Both the position numbers and the translations under genes were made by a program. The notes beneath the pieces were generated by a model. That model had not been told where the DNA came from, searched no databases, and worked only from the letters and a program-made list of their open reading frames with translations. Shown here one piece after another: positions 8,466 through 18,640 of a stretch of 32,243 nucleotides of DNA. The stretch is from an uncultured Woeseiaceae bacterium. Lineage in GTDB: Bacteria; Pseudomonadota; Gammaproteobacteria; Steroidobacterales; Woeseiaceae. The first letter of the stretch is position 1, and each line of letters opens with the position of its first letter. The stretch lies in contig CAMYLB010000059.1 of assembly GCA_947259145.1 (NCBI GenBank), forward strand, positions 1-32,243. The letters are read 5' to 3'.

Positions 8466-9097
8466 CAGCCTGGCCGGCCGATACCCTCGGGCAACACAGA
8501 CTCGATGCGTTCCATGACGTCGAGCCTGTGAACCAGGTCATGGATGTAGTCCATCTTATCCGTCTCCAGTATCAGCACGTCGCTCAGGTCGTACGACGCA
8601 ATCCAGCCTTCATAAAGACGATCGAGCCGTTTCAGGTACGACAGCGGCACGTCCTTTTCCATTTTACGACCGCGCAGCCGAATTCGCTGGCGCAGTGTCG
8701 GCATTGAACATCGCAGGTAAATCATGAGGTCCGGAGGGCGAATCGCGTCGAGGATCGCGCTGTAAAAACCCCGATACGTTTCCCAGTCGCGCTTCGAAAT
8801 CTTGCGCATCTGGTGCAGCGCCGTCGCAAATATTTCAGCATCCTCGAAAATCGTACGATCCAGGGCGACAACACCGGGCTGGCGGTCGAGCTCCTGATGC
8901 AATCGAAACTTGTTGCTCAGGAAATACAGCTGCGACTGAAAGGCCCAGCGTTTCATGTCCTTGTAGAAATCGGCGAGATAGGGATTCTCGTCGTTGGGCT
9001 CGTAAAATGGCGCGACGTCATAAGTCTTGTGCAGAAATTCGACAAGCGTTGACTTGCCCGTGCCCATATTGCCGGCTATCGCGATTGATCGTTTCAT
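8462..9097 (-). CDS. Deoxynucleoside kinase family protein
   Basis: P-loop IAIAGNMGTGKST, YEPNDENPYL, LDRTIFEDAEIFA, LRGRKMEKDVPLSYL. Confidence 0.85.
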   Translation of the reverse strand: MKRSIAIAGNMGTGKSTLVEFLHKTYDVAPFYEPNDENPYLADFYKDMKRWAFQSQLYFLSNKFRLHQELDRQPGVVALDRTIFEDAEIFATALHQMRKISKRDWETYRGFYSAILDAIRPPDLMIYLRCSMPTLRQRIRLRGRKMEKDVPLSYLKRLDRLYEGWIASYDLSDVLILETDKMDYIHDLVHRLDVMERIESVLPEGIGRPGC

Positions 9098-9149
9098 TGC
9101 CCGCCAACCATACCGCATTCGCGTCTGGCATCCATCCGGAAGATCGCCT

Positions 9150-9716
9150 ATGCTCGTTGCGAATCCTTTATGTGAGGCCGATGTGAGTCAGGAAGTCCTC
9201 AAAGTTCTCATCAGCGAAGCGGACATCCAGGCCCGCGTCGCGGAACTGGCCCAGCAGATCTCGAAAGACTATGACAATTGCGGCGAGCTCGTCCTTGTCG
9301 GCGTATTGAAAGGGTCTTTCATTTTCCTGGCTGATTTGTCGCGCCAGCTGTCAATCCCGCGTGTCATCGAGTTCATCGCGGTATCCAGCTACGGCAAGGG
9401 CAGCCGTTCGAGCGGCGCCGTGCGCCTCGTCATGGACGTGCGCGGCAATATTGAAGGCAAGCATGTGCTGATCGTCGAAGACATCGTCGATACGGGCCAC
9501 ACGCTCGAATACCTGATCGGCATGCTCAAGTCCCACGGTCCGGCGTCGGTAAAAACCTGCGCGCTGGTGCGTAAAGCGGATTGTGCAGAAGTCCATGTGG
9601 ACGTCGACTACCTGGGGTTCGATATCCCCGACGAATGGGTGGTCGGCTATGGCCTCGACTACGCGGAAAAGAACCGCACCCTGCCCTACATCGGTATCAT
9701 CGCACCCACTGACTAG
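9150..9716 (+). CDS. hpt: Hypoxanthine (guanine) phosphoribosyltransferase
   Basis: PRPP motif VLIVEDIVDTGHTLEYL; LVGVLKGSFIFLADLSR; DEWVVGYGLDYAEKNRTLPYIG. Alternative GTG start at 9183. Confidence 0.92.
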   Translation: MLVANPLCEADVSQEVLKVLISEADIQARVAELAQQISKDYDNCGELVLVGVLKGSFIFLADLSRQLSIPRVIEFIAVSSYGKGSRSSGAVRLVMDVRGNIEGKHVLIVEDIVDTGHTLEYLIGMLKSHGPASVKTCALVRKADCAEVHVDVDYLGFDIPDEWVVGYGLDYAEKNRTLPYIGIIAPTD

Positions 9717-9729
9717 TGATCGGCACAGC

Positions 9730-10480
9730 CTAATGATCGGCACAGCCATCGACCTCGACCTCGATCGTCGAGTGCCCGATACCGTATTCCTCCTGCAGGA
9801 ACGTTTTTACATCGCGAATAACGCCGGACTGACTCTCGACCGGCCCGTCCAGCGACACGTGCATGGTCAGCATCAGCTGCTGAGGCGTTAGCCCCCAGAT
9901 ATGGACGTGATGAATTTCGCGCGACCGACAATATCGGGTCGATCGGCGTCCAGCCCGTGTTAATAATGATGATTGCCGCCACGATCGCTGCAATCGAACC
10001 CAACAGGTCGCCCGCCACGTGCAGGGCAGCACCTCGAATATTCAGGTTTTCCTTGTCGCCCGTATGTAAGACGGCAAAAGAAACCAGATTGATGACGAGA
10101 CCGGCTGTTGCCACCACGAGCATCGTCTCACCCAATACATCTCTCGGGTTAAAGAACCGGCTGACCGCCTCAAACAAAATCCAGCCGACGACCGCCAGCA
10201 GGCTCAATCCATTAACAAACGCGGCGAGTATCTGGAAACGCTGGTACCCGTAGGTCAGGTGACCGCCCGGCGGGCGCTTGCTGACCTGAAACGCCATGGC
10301 CGCGAGTGACAGTGCCATTGTGTCGGTCAACATGTGGCCGGCGTCCGCGAGCAACGCCAGCGATCCCGAAATAATGCCGCCTACGACTTCGACCAGCATG
10401 AACGTGCCGGTCAGGACAAGTGCAATCATCACGCGCCGCTGATTGCTCTCGTTCGCCTCCTGCCCATGCGCCTGCGCCAT
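9730..10480 (-). pseudogene. CDF-family cation efflux transporter (ZitB/CzcD-like), broken by internal deletion and frameshift
   Basis: N-terminal part in ORF 9713..10480 up to GWTPIDPILSV; C-terminal part REIHHVHIWGLTPQQLMLTMHVSLD in another frame (ORF 9730..10032); the segment between appears missing. Confidence 0.8.
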
Positions 10481-10488
10481 TCTTCCTG

Positions 10489-11793
10489 TTACTCGCTGTC
10501 GTCGCTGATTCTGTAAATCAGTATTGCGGCGCGCTTGATGGCGAGCGGCAGCGAGGCCAGGTCAAGACTTTCGTTCGGAGTGTGACCGCCATCGCCAAGC
10601 GCGCCCAGTCCCGCAATTGCATCGGTGTACGGTGCCACGAAGGAGACATCCGCCGCACCCCGCATCGAGGGATCCAGTTCCTTCATCGGGCCTCGACCGA
10701 GCGCCTCGTTGATCGCCGACAACACAACTTTCAGGCTGCGATTGCCTTCCGTTGGAAACATTGGCGGATAGCCTTCCGCGAACTCGATGCTCGCGCTGGT
10801 ATGCGGCAGGCTTTCGGCGACGACGGCTCGCATCGCATCGCGCGTGCGCTCGAGCTGCTCTATTGAAATCGTCCGCATGCCGCCATGAACTATCGTCTTG
10901 CGTGGCACGACATTCGTCTTGCCAAAGGCCGAGCCACGGTTTTGCTGCGGATCGTATGCAACATCTGTCCCGCCCAGGATCGTGCCGACGTTGAATGTCA
11001 GGTGCTGCTCGCCGCGAACTTCGTCATAAAAGGCGTTTAGTATTCGCGCGGTTTCGAAAATCGCGCCGGCGCCCACGTCGTCACTGAATATGCCCGAAGA
11101 ATGCGCCTGTTTGCCTTCGACTTCCAGAATCCAGCGGCTGGAACTCCGCCGGGCGATCGTCGCCCAGTCGGAACCTTCACGATGAACCGCTGATTCGAAG
11201 CCGAGCGCGATATCAGCCCATCGGCCCGCTTCAATCAGAGCTCTTCGGCTAATGGAGAGCGGCCTGCCCGTCTTTTCTTCATCTCCTGTGTATGCGACAA
11301 CGACCGGAATGTCGTCCAGCGCGCCGATCTCCTGCAGCGCTTTCAGCGCGTAGATCATGACCACGTTGCCCGATTTCATGTCGTCAACACCAGGACCCGT
11401 CGCGGTGTTGCCGGTTCGCGCAAACCCCTGAAACGCATCGTCAGCTTCGAAGACCGTATCCAGGTGGCCGATAAGAAGAAACTTCTTCGCCGTGCCATCA
11501 AGCTTTCGCCCGAACAGGTGCCCGGCCCGGCCCATTTCCTCAGGCATTTCGATCCACTCGGAATCCAGGCCGAGTTGCTCGAGCTCGCGGCGCATGGCAC
11601 GCCCGACTTCGCGAACACCGGCCTGGTTCATCGTGCCGCTCGAAATATTGACAGTTTCTTCGAGCAATGCGATCGCATCCTCCGCATGTGCATCGATCCA
11701 CTCGACCATTTGTCGCTCGTTTTCGTCCAGCGCCTGTCCGACAGCAGGTAATGTCGCAAACAAGAGCGTCAGCCCGAGCATTTTCCTGATCAT
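10489..11793 (-). CDS. M20-family metallopeptidase (glutamate carboxypeptidase-like), secreted
   Basis: ATG at 11793 gives signal MIRKMLGLTLLFATLPAVGQA; LLIGHLDTVFE, GPGVDDMKSG, YTGDEEKTG motifs. Confidence 0.88.
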   Translation of the reverse strand: MIRKMLGLTLLFATLPAVGQALDENERQMVEWIDAHAEDAIALLEETVNISSGTMNQAGVREVGRAMRRELEQLGLDSEWIEMPEEMGRAGHLFGRKLDGTAKKFLLIGHLDTVFEADDAFQGFARTGNTATGPGVDDMKSGNVVMIYALKALQEIGALDDIPVVVAYTGDEEKTGRPLSISRRALIEAGRWADIALGFESAVHREGSDWATIARRSSSRWILEVEGKQAHSSGIFSDDVGAGAIFETARILNAFYDEVRGEQHLTFNVGTILGGTDVAYDPQQNRGSAFGKTNVVPRKTIVHGGMRTISIEQLERTRDAMRAVVAESLPHTSASIEFAEGYPPMFPTEGNRSLKVVLSAINEALGRGPMKELDPSMRGAADVSFVAPYTDAIAGLGALGDGGHTPNESLDLASLPLAIKRAAILIYRISDDSE

Positions 11794-11863
11794 GATAGTG
11801 ATTCCATATGTCGCGGCACACGAATATATTGAGCATCGAATGTAGCAGATAACGGAGATACCC

Positions 11864-12726
11864 GTGATTTCAGCCACAGAACATCCAAAGAAGTATATTG
11901 ACGTCAATGGCAGGCGCATGGCCTATGTCGAGATGGGCGAGGGCGACCCGATTATTTTTCAACACGGTAACCCGACCTCGTCCTACCTGTGGCGCAATAT
12001 CATGCCGGAATTGGCGAACCATGGACGCTGCATCGCCGTCGATCTGATCGGTATGGGCGATTCCGACAAACTCGATAATCCGGGTCCTGACAGCTACCAA
12101 TACGTAGAACATCGCGACTACCTGTTTGCGGCCTGGCAACAACTGGGTGTCACTGACAACGTCACTTTTGTAATCCACGATTGGGGCTCGGCACTGGGCT
12201 TCGACTGGGCCTGCCAGCACCCGGACAAAGTACGCGGTATCTCGTACATGGAAGGCATCGTGAGACCCGTCAGTTGGGAGGAGTGGCCCGAGGCGATACG
12301 CCCGTTGTTCCAGGGATTTCGTTCCGAAGCCGGTGAGACGATGGTGCTCGAAAAAAACGTGTTCGTGGAACGCGTGTTGCCCGGCTCCGTGCTTCGCGGC
12401 CTGACCGAGGATGAAATGGCCGTCTACCGGCGGCCGTTCGAAAACGAGGGCGAGACCCGACGGCCGACATTGACATGGCCGCGCCAGATTCCGCTGGAGT
12501 CCATGAGATCGTCGCGCGGTACGCGGACTGGTTATGCCATTCTGGGGTACCGAAACTGTTCATCAACGCCGAACCGGGAGCGATTCTCACAGGGGCACAG
12601 CGCGAGTTCTGCCGGGGCTTTCCAAACCAGATCGAGGTAACGGTTGCCGGCAGTCACTTTATCCAGGAGGACTCTCCGCGGGAAATCGCGGCTGCGATTC
12701 GCGAATGGCTGGACGCCCTGCCCTAG
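11864..12726 (+). pseudogene. Haloalkane dehalogenase (LinB/DhaA-like) split by a frameshift near 12500
   Basis: [21 protein letters not shown] in frame 1; [15 protein letters not shown]...GSHFIQEDSPREIAAAIREWL in frame 2 (ORF 12475..12726). Confidence 0.82.
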
Positions 12727-12750
12727 TGCGGCCACGCGAAATCCGGACAA

Positions 12751-12782
12751 AAAAAAGCGGCTTCTCGCGAAACCGCTTTTTT
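12751..12782. terminator. Bidirectional Rho-independent terminator
   Basis: aaaaaagcgg-cttctcgcgaaa-ccgctttttt; 10-bp perfect arms (12751-12760 / 12773-12782), A-tract and T-tract on both sides. Confidence 0.85.
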
Positions 12783-13031
12783 CAAACCTACGTTAACACG
12801 TAGTTCCTGGCCCCCTGAATCCCCCGCCAAGTCGTACCTGAAGGTGTCTTGCAATCGCCACGCAGCCAAGGTGTTGTGGAAAGGCTACGTTTGATGGGAT
12901 TTAAATTCGCAGAAAACTCGCTTGTTGTCAATCCTTTAGGTGACATCCGGCTATAACACCTGAGCCCCCGCTTTTTTTGTGGCATAAACACAACGATCTG
13001 TTCAGGTTACGATTGCCTGAAAAATCAACGC

Positions 13032-13892
13032 TTAAGCGGTCACTTCAGAGGATTCGTCCAGAACCGGGCTACGCAGACGGCCCACACCCGGGACTTCGAC
13101 TTCGACCGTGTCGCCGGGTTGCAGCCAGACCGGGGGCGTCCGAGCTGCCCCGACTCCGCCCGGTGTGCCGGTCGCAATGATGTCGCCCGGCAATAATTCC
13201 GAGAATGTGGAGCAGTATTCGATCAGCGTCGGAATATCGAAAACCAGGTCGGCTACCCGCCCACGCTGCATCACCTCACCATTTACGAAGGTGGTGAGCT
13301 GCAGCACCGACGGGTCGGGAATTTCGTCGGTGGTAACGATGCAAGGGCCCATCGCACCGCTGTGATGAAAGTTCTTGCCCGGCGTGAATTGCGGCGTGTG
13401 CCTTTGCCAATCCCGAATCGAGCCGTCCATAAAGCAGCAGTAACCCGCGACGTAGTCGAGTGCATTGTCTCGATGGACATGGCGCGTGCGCTTGCCAATG
13501 ACAATGGCCAGCTCGCCCTCGAAATCGAATTGCTCGGAAGCGGACGGCCGGAGTATCGGTTCATTGTGTCCGGCCAGACTGGCTGGAAACCGAACGAACA
13601 CGACCGGGTAGTCGGGGACCTGCCGGCCCATCTCCTCGATATGCGGCCGATAGTTCACGCCGACACACAGGATCTTGTCCGGGTTCGGGATTGTGGGGAC
13701 AAAGCGAAGCTCGGAGGCACTGTAAACCGCGACTCCGGCATCGTCCGCCAATTCCTGCTCCGCTCCGGCGGCAATCACGGCCCGAAGATCGCGAAATCGC
13801 TCGCGAAATGCCAAACTGGCCTCGCGGACGCGATCGCCGTCCGCTAGCCCATAGCTCAGTTGGCCATCGTGTTCGAAGCTGACTAACTGCAC
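13032..13892 (-). CDS. Fumarylacetoacetate hydrolase (FAH) family protein
   Basis: KILCVGVNYRPH, FDFEGELAIVIGK, GDIIATGTPGGVG motifs; GTG start directly after the upstream M16 TAA. Confidence 0.9.
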   Translation of the reverse strand: MQLVSFEHDGQLSYGLADGDRVREASLAFRERFRDLRAVIAAGAEQELADDAGVAVYSASELRFVPTIPNPDKILCVGVNYRPHIEEMGRQVPDYPVVFVRFPASLAGHNEPILRPSASEQFDFEGELAIVIGKRTRHVHRDNALDYVAGYCCFMDGSIRDWQRHTPQFTPGKNFHHSGAMGPCIVTTDEIPDPSVLQLTTFVNGEVMQRGRVADLVFDIPTLIEYCSTFSELLPGDIIATGTPGGVGAARTPPVWLQPGDTVEVEVPGVGRLRSPVLDESSEVTA

Positions 13893-16823
13893 TTAGTTAA
13901 ATACGTCATCAGAACTAACGATGCTGACCTTGTCATTGGACAGGCCGAGCGGGACTGTCGAGATCAGTTTGTCCTCATCGAGCAGTTCCTGAGGCTTGTC
14001 GGCATCATAGCTGATCGGGGAAGCACGGTTCGACACCAGGCGGTCACGCAGATCCTTGGCGTCTTTACTTACGAAGACGTACTGAACGTTATCGGTGCTC
14101 AGATTTTCCTTTATCACACGGTTGACGTCGTCCAATGTCAGCTTGTTCAGCCCTTCCCGCACGTATTCAGCAAAGTTGCCTATCCGGTAATACTGGCTGT
14201 CTAATGCATAGCCGAGCTGCCGCGATTGGCCATCCATCAACAGGCTGACAAATTTGGACAGGTAGGCGCGCGTAGTCTCGAAGTCCGACTCGCTCATGCC
14301 ATTTTGGACCAGTTTGTCGAGCTCGACCATGGCCGTGCGCGTCGCGAAATGCGCGTCGTTATTGTCCCGCAACGGACGCAGCCATACCTGGAAAATCTGC
14401 TGCTGGCGCGCGAGGTTGGTGTCAGGGTGAAACTGGAACATACCGCGCGGAAAATATTCGATGTACGCATAGTCACCGTAGTTCATGCCCCGGGTTTCGC
14501 GTATGCGCTTGTACAGATGGCTGTTGGAATTTCGATGCTCGCCAAAGTAGGAGCGCACGAGCCATAGCGCAACCCAGTCGGGGTCACCACGTCGCAATTC
14601 GATTGGGAAGCCGAAAGACACAGCGACGGCCGGTGTCTCCTTCTGCACCAGAACTGCTTCACGACCGTCCGGCATGCGAGCTGCCGGAACTTTCAGGTTC
14701 AGACGTTCGCCGGCAGGGAGTTTCTGCAGATCTGAACTGACAGCCGCGACAAAGTCGTCAGGATAGCCGCCGGCGAGTCCAACCGTGACGTTTGATACCG
14801 TGTAGTTGTCGCGATAGAACGCCTTCAGGTCATCCAGAATGATCGCCTCGATGTCACTGACATCACCGAAGTTAAATGAGCCGTAGGGGTGATTCGCGCC
14901 GTAAATGGTCGCATACAGGAACTCCTTGCCTAGTTCCTCGTCATTGTTGCCCACGAGATCGGTACGAATTCCGTTGATCAACTGGGTTTTGACGCGATCG
15001 AAATCACTTTCAGACCATGCCGGGAACAGCAGCTGGCCGCGCACCAACGAGTACCAGGTATCGAGATTGTCCCTGTGTACCTGGCCGGTCAGTCGCGTCA
15101 TCTCCTTGTCGACCTGCGCATTGAATCCTGCAGCAATCGGGTACATGGCTTCGTTGATATCTTCAATCGTCATGGCTTGTGAACCGCCATCCGAAATCAT
15201 TGCTGCTGTCATTGCGGCGAGGCCTTTCTTGCCATCCGGATCAAAACCCGCTCCCGTGTGCACGATAAACGCGACATCCACGAGCGGCGAGGTAGCGGAC
15301 TGCCTGGCAACAAACGACACCGGAACAGGGTCCTCGGCCTTGCCGACCAGGAGCTTGCCGACCGGCTTGGCGGCGGCAGATTCGGTCGGCCCTTTTGATG
15401 TTCCGGTCGCAGCAACGAGCTCGTCCACCGACGCCATCCCGTCAATTCCTGCGACGCTTTCATCGTTGGAGAGCGTGACCGTCACACGTTGACTGTCGAC
15501 GAAATAGCGGTTGGCAGCCTCGCGTATGTCCTCCGCCGTCAACGAGTCGTAGGTCGCGAATACTTCGTTGACGGTCTCAGGCGTGCGTGAAAAGTGGACC
15601 ACGCGGGCCAGCATCTCGGCGATGCCCGATGAGTTATCCAACTGCGACGCGAACCCGTAGCGCAGCCGTGATTTTGTTTCCGCGACTTTCTTCTCTGGAA
15701 CGAGCTGCGTCCGCGCTTTGGCCAATGTGGCATTAATCGAATCGCGTACGTTGACAGCGTTCTTGATGTCGGTGAGCCGAGCCGCTATTAGCAGCATGCC
15801 CGGGTCTTTCTGGTCCGGGAAGTAGCCCCACAGCTGATCGACTGCCTGCTCCTGGATGACGAGCTTCTGATATAGCTCCGATGACTCTGAAAAATAGATC
15901 GATGAGATCAGGTCCAGCGCCGGCATGTCCTTTTCCGTTGGAACGTAGGCCGGACCGCGATAGGTCATGACAAACCACGGCTGCGTCGGGCCTTCCCAGG
16001 CCAGGTGCTCATACTTGGGCCCCTCGAGTGGCGGCTCGACCGGGATCTCGACATCGTAGTCACCGCGCTCCCAATCGCCCCAGTATTTCTTGACCAGGGC
16101 GAACGTCTCTTCCGCATCGACATCGCCGACGAGAATCACAACGGTCTTTTCGGGGCGGTACCAGCGATCGAAAAACAGGTCGGCGTACTCCATCTGATCG
16201 GGCATGACCTCGATGTCCTCGATGAAGCCCATCGTTGTGTGTTTGTAGGTGTGCTGCGTGTACATCAGGTCGCTGACGCGCTCGAACAGCTTCTGCACCG
16301 GATTGGAAAAGTTCTTCAGGTACTCGCCTTTAACAGCCAGCGCTTCGGTGCGGAACTGCTCCTCGGAATATTTGAGGCTCTGAAAACGATCCGCTTCCAG
16401 TTCAATGACCTTCTCGAGATCATTCTTCGTGAACGTGATGTGATAGTTGGTGTAGTCATCGGTCGTGTAGGCGTTTTGATCCGCTCCGGCTTTCTTCAGT
16501 ATGTCGCCGTAGACTTCGGGCGGGTACGCCTCGGTGCCGCGAAACATCATGTGTTCGAAAAAGTGCGCGAATCCGGATTTGCCAGGCTCGACTTCATTGC
16601 GTGATCCGGTCTGAACCGGAATCTGAATCGAAACGATATCCGGATAGTCTGTCGGGACAACAATGACGCGCAGACCATTGTCGAGATCGCGCATCAGGTA
16701 CGGCATGTCGAAGATTTTCGAATTTTCGGCGGACGCTTCGGGCGTCTCCTGTTTCTGGCCGCAGGCCGAAACCAGGAAAGTAACTGCAAACAGAACAGGT
16801 AAGCTGTTGATCAGCTTTTTCAT
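13893..16823 (-). CDS. M16-family zinc peptidase lipoprotein (two peptidase domains)
   Basis: Lipoprotein signal MKKLINSLPVLFAVTFLVSACG; HFFEHMMFRG catalytic motif; second non-catalytic domain. Confidence 0.92.
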   Translation of the reverse strand: MKKLINSLPVLFAVTFLVSACGQKQETPEASAENSKIFDMPYLMRDLDNGLRVIVVPTDYPDIVSIQIPVQTGSRNEVEPGKSGFAHFFEHMMFRGTEAYPPEVYGDILKKAGADQNAYTTDDYTNYHITFTKNDLEKVIELEADRFQSLKYSEEQFRTEALAVKGEYLKNFSNPVQKLFERVSDLMYTQHTYKHTTMGFIEDIEVMPDQMEYADLFFDRWYRPEKTVVILVGDVDAEETFALVKKYWGDWERGDYDVEIPVEPPLEGPKYEHLAWEGPTQPWFVMTYRGPAYVPTEKDMPALDLISSIYFSESSELYQKLVIQEQAVDQLWGYFPDQKDPGMLLIAARLTDIKNAVNVRDSINATLAKARTQLVPEKKVAETKSRLRYGFASQLDNSSGIAEMLARVVHFSRTPETVNEVFATYDSLTAEDIREAANRYFVDSQRVTVTLSNDESVAGIDGMASVDELVAATGTSKGPTESAAAKPVGKLLVGKAEDPVPVSFVARQSATSPLVDVAFIVHTGAGFDPDGKKGLAAMTAAMISDGGSQAMTIEDINEAMYPIAAGFNAQVDKEMTRLTGQVHRDNLDTWYSLVRGQLLFPAWSESDFDRVKTQLINGIRTDLVGNNDEELGKEFLYATIYGANHPYGSFNFGDVSDIEAIILDDLKAFYRDNYTVSNVTVGLAGGYPDDFVAAVSSDLQKLPAGERLNLKVPAARMPDGREAVLVQKETPAVAVSFGFPIELRRGDPDWVALWLVRSYFGEHRNSNSHLYKRIRETRGMNYGDYAYIEYFPRGMFQFHPDTNLARQQQIFQVWLRPLRDNNDAHFATRTAMVELDKLVQNGMSESDFETTRAYLSKFVSLLMDGQSRQLGYALDSQYYRIGNFAEYVREGLNKLTLDDVNRVIKENLSTDNVQYVFVSKDAKDLRDRLVSNRASPISYDADKPQELLDEDKLISTVPLGLSNDKVSIVSSDDVFN

Positions 16824-16966
16824 TGCGAGACTCCAGGGCGTTTTCATACGGCAGGGTTTGACATGCCGTGTATAAAAGAGGTCCATGTTATCGTGTCGCC
16901 GCATATCCCGCATCGTGGCAAGCCGCAAGCTCGTGTCGCCAAAATCCGCAAAGCCTGAGAGGAATA

Positions 16967-18640
16967 ATGTATAATTATTTATATAAAACAATATCTTACA
17001 CTGTCATTCTATTCGTATTCTACGGTGCGGCGGCGGCGGAAACAGTCCTGCATAACGTAAATGGCTACACCACCAGCGGTGACGGTATCCGCCAGTTCTC
17101 CGTGCTGGTTTTCGACGTTGCAGGCAAGGTGGTCGCGACCGGCGGCGATGAACTGCTTGCTGGCAGATCGGGCGACGACCGGATTGACGGTGGCGGTTTC
17201 ACAGTGCTGCCAGGCCTCATCGATGCGCACGCGCACGTCTATGGACTGGGTCTCCTGAAAACCAGCCTCGATATTACCGGAGTACCCAGTGTGGACGACG
17301 CAGCGAGCCGTATTCGTATTTATGCCGAGGAACATCCACGTGCGCGCTGGATACTGGGCCGCGGCTGGAACCAGGTACTGTGGCCCGTAAAGGAATTCCC
17401 GACCGCGGCGCAAATCGACACGGTTGTCAGCGACCGGCCGGTCTGGTTACGCCGAATCGACGGACATGCCGGCTGGGCCAATAGCGCCGCAATGAAACTT
17501 GCCGGCATCGACAACGACACACCGGACCCGGTTGGCGGCAAGATATTGCGCGATGACAACGGTCACGCTACCGGTATTTTTGTCGACCTCGCGATGGACC
17601 TCATCGACACACATTTGCCGAAGCCTGAGAAAAGCGACTACCGGCAAGCCCTGAAAAGCGCGGTCGACGCACTCGTCGCCGAGGGCATGACCGGCGTCCA
17701 TGACGCTGGCATCGATCTCATGAACGCCGAAGTCTATATTTCCATGGCAGACAATGACGAGCTCGATATGCGTATCTACGCGATGACGGGTGGCGCTGGT
17801 GAGGTCCTCGACGCAATCGGCAAGCCTCTGCATGATTATGGCAACGACCGTCTTGAGATTGCCGCCGTCAAACTCTACGCCGACGGCGCCCTGGGCAGTC
17901 ACGGCGCTGCGATGATCGAACCCTATTCCGACGATGCCGAAAACCGTGGCCTGGCTTTCTGGACGCAGGATGAGCTCGACCGGATGGTCGCCAAAGCCAA
18001 TGGCATGGGTTTCCAGGTCGGTATTCACGCGATCGGCGATCTGGGTAACCGCATGGCGCTGGATGCCTTTGACAAGGGGCAAGACGGCAAACCGTCAGCA
18101 TTGCGCAATCGCATCGAACACGCCCAGATTATTGCTCTCGGGGACATTCCGCGATTCGCCGAGCTCGGCGTCATCGCGTCGATGCAGCCAACGCACGCGA
18201 CCAGCGACAAGAACATGGCTGAGGATCGGGTTGGCCCCGACAGGATACTGGGCGGCTATGCCTGGCGACGCTTGCTGGATTCGGGTGCCGTAATTGCGAG
18301 CGGCTCCGATTTCCCGGTTGAGCTTTCCAATCCGTTCCACGGCTTGTATGCGGCGGTTACGCGGCAGGGACGCGATGGTGAGCCAGAAGATGGCTGGTAT
18401 GCGGACCAGGCCCTGACCCGGGCCGAAGCTCTGCACTCTTTCACACTGGCTGCCGCCTATGCTGCCAACCAGGAAGACCGCCTTGGCAGCCTCGAGCGCG
18501 GCAAGTGGGCTGACTTTATTGTTATCGATCGCGACTACTTTACGATTCCCGCCTCCGACATTGACGACATCCAGGTGCTGCAAACCTGGGTTGGCGGCGA
18601 AAAAGTCTACGATGCGAACAAAGAGGTGACGAGCAGATGA
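16967..18640 (+). CDS. Amidohydrolase (YtcJ-like), secreted
   Basis: Signal MYNYLYKTISYTVILFVFYGAAAA; PGLIDAHAHVYG, HAIGDLGNRMALDAF, IASGSDFPVE motifs. Confidence 0.88.
   Translation: MYNYLYKTISYTVILFVFYGAAAAETVLHNVNGYTTSGDGIRQFSVLVFDVAGKVVATGGDELLAGRSGDDRIDGGGFTVLPGLIDAHAHVYGLGLLKTSLDITGVPSVDDAASRIRIYAEEHPRARWILGRGWNQVLWPVKEFPTAAQIDTVVSDRPVWLRRIDGHAGWANSAAMKLAGIDNDTPDPVGGKILRDDNGHATGIFVDLAMDLIDTHLPKPEKSDYRQALKSAVDALVAEGMTGVHDAGIDLMNAEVYISMADNDELDMRIYAMTGGAGEVLDAIGKPLHDYGNDRLEIAAVKLYADGALGSHGAAMIEPYSDDAENRGLAFWTQDELDRMVAKANGMGFQVGIHAIGDLGNRMALDAFDKGQDGKPSALRNRIEHAQIIALGDIPRFAELGVIASMQPTHATSDKNMAEDRVGPDRILGGYAWRRLLDSGAVIASGSDFPVELSNPFHGLYAAVTRQGRDGEPEDGWYADQALTRAEALHSFTLAAAYAANQEDRLGSLERGKWADFIVIDRDYFTIPASDIDDIQVLQTWVGGEKVYDANKEVTSR

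Noticed and set aside
16005-16604. 199-aa + ORF antisense to the M16 peptidase
   Set aside because: Covered by the clear M16 catalytic domain on the other strand.
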